Shown: piece after piece, positions 1 through 6,966 of the stretch | Position numbering within the stretch: the stretch's first letter is position 1 | How the letters are laid out: each line of letters starts with the position of its first letter | NCBI GenBank assembly: GCA_005503215.1 | Contig: SCNS01000007.1 | Coordinates: 124,001 to 188,000, forward strand | Direction of reading: 5' to 3' | DNA from: Sphingomonadaceae bacterium 3R27C6 | GTDB taxonomy: Bacteria > Pseudomonadota > Alphaproteobacteria > Sphingomonadales > Sphingomonadaceae | DNA: 64,000 bases | Translations under genes and position numbers: made by a program | The notes under the pieces: generated by a model | The model's database searches: none | Seen by the model: the letters and a program-made list of their open reading frames with translations, nothing else | Told to the model about the DNA's origin: nothing

Positions 1-1269
1 TTCGACCATGGCAAGACCGATTTTCCGATCCACGGCAAGCATCGCGGCGTCGCCTGCGCGAACTGCCATAAGTCCGGAACGAAGTTTCGTGCCGCGCCCG
101 CCGCCTGCGTTGCCTGCCATGTCAAAGACGACGTCCATCAAACCCGTTTCGGCAAGAACTGCGCCAGCTGCCACAGCGAAAGCGGCTGGAAGATCATCCA
201 TAAGTTCGATCACGCGGCGACCGGCTTTCAATTGGTCGGCGCGCATCAGACGGTTGCTTGCGCCGATTGCCATGTCGGCAATCGCTTCGCCGGGACGCCG
301 AAACAATGCGTCGCCTGCCACCTGGCGGACGATGTCCACAAGGGGCGCAACGGAACCGACTGTGCCAGCTGCCATTCGCAGCTGAGCTGGAAAGGCGCCC
401 TGTTCGACCATGAACGGACGCGTTTTCCGCTCGTCGGCCAGCATCGCACGGTTACCTGCACCGCCTGTCACGGCGCGCAGAACGAGCGGCTGCGTCCGCC
501 GATGCAGTGCGCCGCCTGTCACCGCAAGGACGATGTCCACAAGGGCGTCAACGGCAGTAACTGCGCCACCTGCCATTCGCCCGCGAGCTGGAAAGGCGCG
601 TTTTTCGATCACAACAAGGCGACGCGTTTTCCGCTGCTCGGTGCGCACAAGCGGGTGCGCTGCGCCACCTGCCACATCAAGCCTGTGCATAGCTTCAAAC
701 CATCGCGCGAATGCGCCGGGTGCCATGTCCGCCAGGATCCCCACCAGGGCAAGCTGGGGCGAAATTGCGCGGCGTGCCACACCCAGGACCGCTGGCGGCC
801 GGCGCCGGGCTTTCATCATGCCGCAACGCGCTTTCCGCTGACCGGCGCCCACAGCCGCGTCGCGTGCGCCGATTGCCACCGGAATATGCAATATCGCGCC
901 GCGGGTGTCACATGCGCCAGTTGCCACGCCGACATCGCGCACAAGGGCCGGTTCGGCACGCCAGCGAGGTGCGAGACATGCCACACGACCGCGCGCTGGA
1001 CCGGCGCGCGGTTCAACCATGATCGCACGGGTTTTTCGCTGACCGGCCGCCATGCCCGGCTCGCCTGCAACAGCTGCCACACCAGGCCGGCGGCGACCGC
1101 GCGGCTGCCGGTGGGCTGTTACGGCTGCCACAAGGCCGACGATCATCACGAAGGCCGTTTCGGCACGAAATGCGAAACCTGCCATGTCGGGGGCGACAGC
1201 TTCAAGACGGTGCGCGTCCCCGCGAACGCGCGCCGCCATCCGGATTTCGACGGGAGGCACCTGCGATGA
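1..1269 (+). CDS. Multiheme c-type cytochrome, at least 18 hemes (5' end outside window)
   Basis: The frame is open from base 1, so the N-terminus and signal peptide lie upstream. The visible 422 residues hold 18 CXXCH heme-binding motifs and almost no other structure. The motifs recur in a unit of about 60 residues: CxxCH, then DDVHKG-like, then CxxCH, then a W..(F)DH..T.FPL.G.H..V.C..CH stretch, roughly three hemes per unit, with extra histidines that could be distal ligands. Such proteins carry electrons in the periplasm or across the outer membrane. The stop overlaps the start of the next cytochrome (ATGA), which argues for one operon with the beta-barrel gene further down. The electron donor and acceptor cannot be read from the sequence. 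The call as a multiheme cytochrome is firm; the physiological role is inference. Confidence 0.93.
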   Translation, partial: FDHGKTDFPIHGKHRGVACANCHKSGTKFRAAPAACVACHVKDDVHQTRFGKNCASCHSESGWKIIHKFDHAATGFQLVGAHQTVACADCHVGNRFAGTPKQCVACHLADDVHKGRNGTDCASCHSQLSWKGALFDHERTRFPLVGQHRTVTCTACHGAQNERLRPPMQCAACHRKDDVHKGVNGSNCATCHSPASWKGAFFDHNKATRFPLLGAHKRVRCATCHIKPVHSFKPSRECAGCHVRQDPHQGKLGRNCAACHTQDRWRPAPGFHHAATRFPLTGAHSRVACADCHRNMQYRAAGVTCASCHADIAHKGRFGTPARCETCHTTARWTGARFNHDRTGFSLTGRHARLACNSCHTRPAATARLPVGCYGCHKADDHHEGRFGTKCETCHVGGDSFKTVRVPANARRHPDFDGRHLR

Positions 1270-1733
1270 TCAAAGCCTGGATCGCCCTGCTGGGCTGTTT
1301 CCTTGTCGCCGCGCTGGCGGCCGCGGCGACGTCCGATCCGCCGCCGATCAAGGTCATCGACCGCTATGACCATATCTCGACGGGGTTCGTGCTCGACGGG
1401 CGGCATGCCGAAATCGGCTGCGACACCTGTCACGCCAAGGCGGTGTTCCGCGGCACGCCGCGCACCTGCGCCGCCTGTCACAACAATGTCCGCGCCGAGG
1501 GCAAGACATTTCGCCACATCCCCACGACCGATGCGTGCGAAAGCTGCCATACCACCAAGGACTGGCTGACCGCGCGCTTCGACCACAGCGGCGTCGTGAC
1601 CAACTGCGTCAGCTGCCACAATAATTTCCAGGCCCCCGGCAAGACCGCCAACCACCCGCCGACCAGCAATCAATGCCAGGATTGCCACCGGGCGATCCAT
1701 TGGAACCAGCTGTTGCCGGGAGCGGCATTATGA
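1266..1733 (+). CDS. Small pentaheme c-type cytochrome, exported
   Basis: A 155-residue protein with an N-terminal signal peptide (hydrophobic residues about 4-21 ending in A-rich sequence) and five CXXCH motifs (CDTCH, CAACH, CESCH, CVSCH, CQDCH). It keeps the same H..I.TGF.L.G.H..I.C..CH grammar as the larger cytochrome upstream, so the two are probably related by partial duplication. Its ATG overlaps the stop of that gene by four bases, and its own stop overlaps the start of the beta-barrel gene, so translation is probably coupled. A periplasmic electron shuttle or the inner partner of an outer-membrane conduit is plausible. No catalytic motif beyond heme binding is visible. Confidence 0.88.
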   Translation: MIKAWIALLGCFLVAALAAAATSDPPPIKVIDRYDHISTGFVLDGRHAEIGCDTCHAKAVFRGTPRTCAACHNNVRAEGKTFRHIPTTDACESCHTTKDWLTARFDHSGVVTNCVSCHNNFQAPGKTANHPPTSNQCQDCHRAIHWNQLLPGAAL

Positions 1734-3886
1734 GCGCGCATGCCGCCTTCGAAGCCTTGCTCAAGATCGCGCTCGCGCTGTTACTGCTGTTTTGGGCGAG
1801 CCATGCCGGGGCACAGCGCGGCGGCGACAAGGTGTTGGCCGACGCGAGCGCCGCGGGCACCATCGACTGCCCGACCGTGACGATCCATTTCACGGGCCCG
1901 ATCCGTTACAGCGGCGCGGCCCCGACCGACCAGGGAATGGACGTGCGGCTGCGGGTCGAGATGGTGCAGCCCGGCGTTCGACCTAACCGCGATTTCCTGC
2001 CCGTGCCGGGCGGTACGCCGCTGGTCCGCTCTATTGTCTACGAGGCCGACGCCGTCGGCGGACCGGTGCTCGCGATCACTTTTCGCACGCTCACCCGCTT
2101 CGAAATCGCCTTGGGGCATGACTCGCAAAGCTTGGTGCTGTCGCTGCGCAACATCGCCCTTCAAGGCGGCTGTCCGGTCGAGCAGGCGGTGGACGGCGCC
2201 GTCGCGCCGCTGGACGGCGACGAATTGCGCCGCCTCCAGACCGTGGCCGAAGAGGCGGTGGCGGCGGGCCAATATGAAGCCGCCAGCGACGCGCTCGACC
2301 GCATCCTTGGCCAAGGCGACACCGATTATGCACCGCGCGCGCTGGAACTCAGCGGCATGATCCACGAACGCCGCGGCGAACGCGGGCCGGCGCGGCTGCG
2401 CTATGAGGAATATCTGCGGCGTTTTCCGGGCTCGCCGGGCGCCGATCGGGTCGAGCAGCGGCTGGCGGCGCTGGGCCGGGGCGGCGGGGGCGAGCCCGCA
2501 CGGCCGAGCGTGGAGGGGCGCGAATGGCGCACCACCTTCTCGGGCGGTCTTTCGCAATTTTATTCGCGCGATACCAGCCGCAATGTTTTCGTCGATGCGC
2601 GCCGGCCCGATCCGATCGAGGAGATCGACCGGCGCGTCAACATCGACCAGTTGCTGACCGCGATCGACATCAACATGGCGGCGACCAACGGCGAAATGCG
2701 GTTCAGCGCGCGCGCCGCCGGCAGCTATACGCTCGATTGGCGGCCGGTCACGCTTGTCGGCTCCTCGCGCAGCTCGGGCGACGACACCCAGCGCATCGCC
2801 GCGCTGTACATCGACACCCAGCATTATCGGCTTGGCCTTTCGGCGCGGATCGGGCGGCAGTCGCTGTTCGGTTCGGGGGTGTTCGGCCGGTTCGACGGCA
2901 TCCGTGCGGGATGGGAGATCGATCCGTCGTGGACGCTCCACGCGCAGGCGGGGCGCCCGGTCTTTTCGACCCGCACCGACCGGATCGAGCGGGACCGACG
3001 TTTCTACGGTTTCACGCTGGGCTATGCGCCGCGCGACAAGCCGTTCGAGCTCAACGCCTATTGGTTCGACCAGAAAAGCGGCGGGCTGACCGACCGGCAG
3101 GCGGTGGGCCTAGAGACGCGCTATAGCACGCCGGGCGTCGCTTTGTGGGGGCTGGTCGACTTCGACGTCGGCTTGGGCAAGCTCAGCCATGCCTTTCTGA
3201 ACGCCACCGTGCCGCTGCGGGGCGGGGGTAGCCTGGGCGTGCAATTCGACCAGCAATATTATCCCCGGCTCTCGCTCACCAACAGCGTGATCGGCCAGTC
3301 AGCGCACCGCCTCGGCGAGCTCAAGCGGCTGTTCACGCGCCAGACGCTGGAACAATGGGCGCGCGACCGGTCGGCACGAAGCCGCAGCTTGTCGGTGGTT
3401 TATACCCAGCCGCTGACACCAAAATGGCAGGCCAATCTCGACCTGGTCCTGTCGCGTACCGGCAGCACCCCGGCATCGGGCGGGGTCGATGCGATCGCGG
3501 GCAGCGGCACCGAAACTTATCTGGGCGTGCAGATGACGGGAAACGGCATCGTCAGGAAAGGCGACACGGTCATCTTCGGGCTGCGCCATGCGCGGACGGC
3601 TCGTTTCAACATCATTTCGCTCGATTCGGCGGCGCGCTTCCCCGTGGGGCCGGTCAGCGTCGAGCCGCGATTCCGCTTCGCGCGGCGCACCGATCGCTTT
3701 GGTCCGGGCCACCAAAATGCCTATCGCCCCAGCCTGCGCGTCACTTACGCCGCGTCGACGAAGGTCGCGCTGGACGCCGAAATCGGCTTCACCTTCCTCG
3801 ATGAACGATGGTCCGACGGGGCGTTCGTCGGCAAAAGCGAAGAGCGCGCGACGATCTTAAACCTTGGCTATCGTTTTTCGTTCTAG
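1730..3886 (+). CDS. TPR-containing outer-membrane beta-barrel protein next to multiheme cytochromes
   Basis: The 718-residue protein has a signal peptide (LLKIALALLLLFWASHAGAQ region), then an N-terminal periplasmic-looking domain. A helical TPR-like stretch follows at about residues 165-240 (the E..V.AGQYE.A...LD..L and R.RYEEYLRRFP.SP segments). From about 260 onward, alternating polar/apolar strands end in YRFSF, a typical outer-membrane terminal aromatic. I chose the ATG at 1730 because it overlaps the upstream stop as ATGA and precedes the signal peptide. Fixed linkage to two multiheme cytochromes suggests the barrel sheathes or docks a cytochrome, as MtrB/PioB-type porins do, but I see no clear MtrB signature. 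A role in exopolysaccharide export, which also uses TPR-barrel proteins, is the main alternative. Confidence 0.72.
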   Translation: MSAHAAFEALLKIALALLLLFWASHAGAQRGGDKVLADASAAGTIDCPTVTIHFTGPIRYSGAAPTDQGMDVRLRVEMVQPGVRPNRDFLPVPGGTPLVRSIVYEADAVGGPVLAITFRTLTRFEIALGHDSQSLVLSLRNIALQGGCPVEQAVDGAVAPLDGDELRRLQTVAEEAVAAGQYEAASDALDRILGQGDTDYAPRALELSGMIHERRGERGPARLRYEEYLRRFPGSPGADRVEQRLAALGRGGGGEPARPSVEGREWRTTFSGGLSQFYSRDTSRNVFVDARRPDPIEEIDRRVNIDQLLTAIDINMAATNGEMRFSARAAGSYTLDWRPVTLVGSSRSSGDDTQRIAALYIDTQHYRLGLSARIGRQSLFGSGVFGRFDGIRAGWEIDPSWTLHAQAGRPVFSTRTDRIERDRRFYGFTLGYAPRDKPFELNAYWFDQKSGGLTDRQAVGLETRYSTPGVALWGLVDFDVGLGKLSHAFLNATVPLRGGGSLGVQFDQQYYPRLSLTNSVIGQSAHRLGELKRLFTRQTLEQWARDRSARSRSLSVVYTQPLTPKWQANLDLVLSRTGSTPASGGVDAIAGSGTETYLGVQMTGNGIVRKGDTVIFGLRHARTARFNIISLDSAARFPVGPVSVEPRFRFARRTDRFGPGHQNAYRPSLRVTYAASTKVALDAEIGFTFLDERWSDGAFVGKSEERATILNLGYRFSF

Positions 3887-4032
3887 CGGCGACGAATAAT
3901 GGCGAGCGATGGCAGGCGAACATAGGCTGGCCGGCGTCTGCTTTTCACGAACTGCACCCAGAAGCCGACAATCCGCTACCGGTCAATGAAGGTGATCAGC
4001 GAACGCCGGTTCGCGCCAATCTGTCACGCCGC

Positions 4033-4167
4033 CTAGCAGTTGCCTTTAACCCCATCGGCACAGTCTGCAGCGGATTCAACGTCTTTTCCAGCTCCTTCAA
4101 CTGTGTTGCAAGCCGACAGAATCAACAGCGAGCTGCTGATTGCGAAAATTGTCAGAAGCTTTTTCAT
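4033..4167 (-). CDS. Entericidin-like small lipoprotein
   Basis: A 44-residue peptide: MKKLL start, a hydrophobic stretch and a lipobox LILSAC with the acylated cysteine at 19. A short N-T-V-E-G-A-G-K-D tail and two further cysteines follow. This is the pattern of the entericidin EcnA/EcnB family of membrane lipoproteins linked to stress and stationary phase. I chose the internal ATG at 4167, preceded by GGAGAGAGAGA, over an upstream ATG because it directly begins the signal peptide. It stands alone between the cytochrome cluster and a tRNA-like sequence, on the opposite strand. A possible general-stress (EcfG) promoter lies upstream at 4225-4249. Confidence 0.8.
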   Translation of the reverse strand: MKKLLTIFAISSSLLILSACNTVEGAGKDVESAADCADGVKGNC

Positions 4168-4224
4168 TCTCTCTCTCCGACGGCGAGGGCGAACCACCCT
4201 CCATTTGAGTTTCACTATTTTGAC

Positions 4225-4249
4225 AACAGCTGTTCGCAACGATCGTTCC
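4225..4249 (-). promoter_or_regulatory. Possible EcfG-type general stress promoter of the entericidin-like gene
   Basis: On the minus strand GGAAC (4249-4245) is followed after 16 bases by TGTTG. The alphaproteobacterial EcfG consensus, as known for the family, is GGAAC-N16/17-CGTT. The box lies about 60 bases upstream of the entericidin-like start codon. One base of the -10 element deviates, so this is a suggestion only. Confidence 0.35.
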
Positions 4250-4394
4250 GTTGCATCGGCGTCAAGCTGGCCGAAGCGTTCAAAATGATCGCTAGGCTGG
4301 GGGAGAATGAAAAGATCGGATGATATATTTGGCGGCGTTGATTTTCATCTTTTCGGCGTAATACCAGTGGCTTGGATAAGAAAGGCGGGCTCTG

Positions 4395-4469
4395 GCATTG
4401 AATGGCATAGCCTGTTAGTACCCGCTCCGAAGGCGGAGGCCAGGGGGTCGAATCCCTTTGGATGCGCCA
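4395..4469 (+). pseudogene. Degenerate tRNA-Arg-like sequence (tRNA remnant, possible attachment site)
   Basis: The 75-base segment ends in a convincing tRNA 3' half: a T-arm (AGGGG-GTCGAAT-CCCTT), a 3' acceptor strand TGGATGC and an encoded GCCA end. The 5' acceptor GCATTGA pairs with it at six of seven positions, one of them a G-U. The D-arm cannot fold properly. The anticodon arm (CCGC..CCGAAG..GCGG) looks like a tRNA-Arg(CCG) arm that has lost a base. It is therefore more likely a decayed or partial copy than a working tRNA. Partial tRNA 3' copies commonly mark integrase attachment sites; no integrase is visible in the window. Confidence 0.45.
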
Positions 4470-4534
4470 GATAGCTTCCTGCGGCCGTTGAGGCCGGGGA
4501 TTTCGCGAGAGGCTCTCGGGGGGATTGGCGCCGG

Positions 4535-5731
4535 ATGTACGACCTGCTGGCCGGCCTGTCGGTGATCGAAGCCTCGTCCTTCGTCGCCTCTCCGACCGCC
4601 GGGCTTTATTGCGCGCAAATGGGCGCCGAGGTGATCCGCGTCGACCAGGTCGGCGGCGGCCCCGATTTTCGCCGTTGGCCGGTGACCGACGCCAATGATT
4701 CGCTCTATTGGGAAAATCTCAACCGCGCGAAGAAATCGGTCGCGCTCGATCTGGCGCGGCCCGAGGGGCGCGAGCTGCTGCAGGCGCTGGTGCGCGCGAC
4801 GGGGCAGTTCGTCACCAATTTTCCGGTGGGCGGCTTCCTGTCGCATGAAAAGCTGGCCGAAGGACGGCACGACCTCATCACCATACGCGTGATGGGCTGG
4901 GCCGACGGTTCGCCCGCGCTCGATTACACCGTGAACAACAGCGTCGGTTATCCGATGCTGACGGGCGCGGGCCCCGAGCCGGTCAACCATGTGCTGCCCG
5001 CGTGGGATCTGCTGACGGGCGCCTATGCCGCCTTTGCGCTGCTCGCGGCGATCCAGCGGCGCAGCGTCACGGGCGAGGGCGGCGAAGTGCGTCTGCCGCT
5101 CTCCGACGTCGCGATCGGCACCGTCGCCAATCTCGGCGGGGTCGCCGAAATGCTCTATTCGGGTGCGAACCGCCCGCGCCTCGGCAACGCCGTTTACGGC
5201 CTGTTCGGGCGCGACTTCGTCACGGCGGACGGCCGGCGCACGATGATTGTCGTCGTCACGCCGCGCCAATGGGCCAATCTGATCGCCGCGCTGGGTCTCG
5301 CCGAGGCGATCGCGGCGATCGAGGTTGCGCGCGGGGTGTCGTTCGCGACCGATGACGGGCTGCGCTTCACGCATCGCGATGCGCTCTATCCGCTGTTCGA
5401 GGCGGCGATTGCAAGCCGCGATCATGCCGATCTCGCCGCCGCCTTCGACGCGGGCGGGATCGTCCATTCGCCCTATCGCACGATGCACGACGCGGTGCAG
5501 GACCCGGCGCTGGTCGGCAACAATCCGATCTTCGGGCACGCCGACAACCCTAGCGGTTTCGCTTATCCCGCCGCGGGCGCCTTTGCGACATTGCCGCAGG
5601 CGGAACGCCAGCCGCCGCGCGCCGCACCACGCAATGGGCAGCATAGCGAGGAAATCTTGAGCGAGCGCCTGTCGCTTTCATCGGGGGAGCTTGCCCGCCT
5701 GATCGATGCCGGTATCGTCGGTATCGCCTGA
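4535..5731 (+). CDS. CaiB/BaiF family (class III) CoA-transferase
   Basis: A 398-residue cytoplasmic protein with the class III CoA-transferase N-terminus (L.GL.V.E..SFVA.P.AGLY.AQMGAEVI.V) and N..KKS..LDL...EG. A catalytic Asp is predicted at 191 in the VRLPLSD segment, equivalent to Asp169 of formyl-CoA transferase. The family moves CoA from one acyl-CoA to another carboxylate through a mixed anhydride. It is followed 18 bases later by a thiolase and then an acyl-CoA dehydrogenase on the same strand, suggesting activation and beta-oxidation-like breakdown of one carboxylic acid. The substrate cannot be identified. A Racemase-type family member (AMACR) is a less likely alternative. Confidence 0.87.
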   Translation: MYDLLAGLSVIEASSFVASPTAGLYCAQMGAEVIRVDQVGGGPDFRRWPVTDANDSLYWENLNRAKKSVALDLARPEGRELLQALVRATGQFVTNFPVGGFLSHEKLAEGRHDLITIRVMGWADGSPALDYTVNNSVGYPMLTGAGPEPVNHVLPAWDLLTGAYAAFALLAAIQRRSVTGEGGEVRLPLSDVAIGTVANLGGVAEMLYSGANRPRLGNAVYGLFGRDFVTADGRRTMIVVVTPRQWANLIAALGLAEAIAAIEVARGVSFATDDGLRFTHRDALYPLFEAAIASRDHADLAAAFDAGGIVHSPYRTMHDAVQDPALVGNNPIFGHADNPSGFAYPAAGAFATLPQAERQPPRAAPRNGQHSEEILSERLSLSSGELARLIDAGIVGIA

Positions 5732-5749
5732 CCATGGAGAAATGAAGAC

Positions 5750-6964
5750 ATGACCCTGCGCCGCGCCGCCATCGTCGCCCCGATCCGCACCGCCGTCGGC
5801 AAGTTCGGTGGCTCGCTGTCCTCGATGACCGCGGGCGAACTCGGCGCGGTGATCCTGAAGGCGCTGGTCGAGCGGACGCAGATCGACCCGGCGCGCGTCG
5901 ACGACGTCGTCTTTTCGCAAGGCTATGGCAATGGCGAGGCGCCGAGCATCGGCCACTGGTCGTGGCTCGCCGCGGGGCTGCCGCTCGAAGTGCCGGGATA
6001 TCAGCTCGATCGCCGCTGCGGCTCGGGGCTGCAGGCGGTGATCAACGCCGCGATGATGGTCCAGACGGGCATGTCCGACGTCGTTGTTGCGGGCGGGGTC
6101 GAATCGATGTCGAACGTCGAACATTATTCGACCGACATTCGCAAGGGCGTGCGCGCGGGCAACCTCACGCTCCACGACCGGCTGACGCGCGGGCGGCTGA
6201 TGTCGCAGCCGGTCGAGCGCTTCGGCGTCATCACGGGCATGATCGAGACCGCCGAAAATCTGGCGAAGGACTATGATATCGGCCGTGAGGCGTGCGACGC
6301 CTATGCGGTGCGCAGCCACCAGCGCGCCGCCGCGGCATGGGCCAACGGCCTGTTCGACGACGAGCTGGTGCCGGTATCGGTGCCGCAAAAGAAGGGCGAC
6401 CCGGTCGTGTTCGCGCATGACGAGGGTTATCGCGCCGACGCGACGCTCGAAACTCTGGGCAAGCTGCGCCCGCTCGAAGGCGGCGTCGTCACCGCGGGCA
6501 ATGCGAGCCAGCAGAATGACGCCGCGGCGGCATGCCTTGTCGTCGCCGAGGACAAGCTCGACGAACTCGGATTGGAACCGATCGCCTGGTATCACAGCTC
6601 GGCGGCGGCGGGCTGTGATCCGAGCCGTATGGGTATCGGGCCGGTGCCCGCGGTCGAGCGGCTGTTCGCGCGCAGCGGGCTCGGCTGGGACGACATCGAC
6701 CTTGTCGAATTGAACGAAGCCTTCGCGCCGCAGGTGCTCGCGGTGCTGAAGGGCTGGGGCTGGTCGGATGACGACAGCCGGAACGAGATCCTCAACGTCA
6801 ATGGATCGGGCATCTCGCTCGGCCACCCGATCGGCGCGACGGGCGGGCGCATCCTCGCGAACCTGACGCGCGAGCTGGTGCGCCGCGACGGACGTTACGG
6901 GCTCGAGACGATGTGCATCGGCGGCGGGCAGGGCATCGCCGCGATCTTCGAGCGCGCCGCCTGA
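5750..6964 (+). CDS. Acetyl-CoA acetyltransferase / thiolase family protein
   Basis: A 404-residue protein with the three thiolase signatures. The nucleophilic Cys90 lies in RRCGSGLQA, the His loop in NVNGSGISLGHPIGATG, and the C-terminal CIGGGQG carries the general-base Cys near residue 392. Thiolases either cleave a 3-ketoacyl-CoA or condense two acyl-CoAs. Sitting between a CoA-transferase and an acyl-CoA dehydrogenase, the degradative direction is more likely. An ATGAAG-rich leader with GGAGAAATGAAGAC precedes the ATG. Its length matches the family norm. Chain-length preference is not predictable. Confidence 0.93.
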   Translation: MTLRRAAIVAPIRTAVGKFGGSLSSMTAGELGAVILKALVERTQIDPARVDDVVFSQGYGNGEAPSIGHWSWLAAGLPLEVPGYQLDRRCGSGLQAVINAAMMVQTGMSDVVVAGGVESMSNVEHYSTDIRKGVRAGNLTLHDRLTRGRLMSQPVERFGVITGMIETAENLAKDYDIGREACDAYAVRSHQRAAAAWANGLFDDELVPVSVPQKKGDPVVFAHDEGYRADATLETLGKLRPLEGGVVTAGNASQQNDAAAACLVVAEDKLDELGLEPIAWYHSSAAAGCDPSRMGIGPVPAVERLFARSGLGWDDIDLVELNEAFAPQVLAVLKGWGWSDDDSRNEILNVNGSGISLGHPIGATGGRILANLTRELVRRDGRYGLETMCIGGGQGIAAIFERAA

Positions 6965-6966
6965 GT

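Noticed and set aside
3808-4323. A 171-codon frame across the end of the barrel gene and the entericidin-like gene
   Set aside because: Overlaps two better-supported features and has no coherent protein character.
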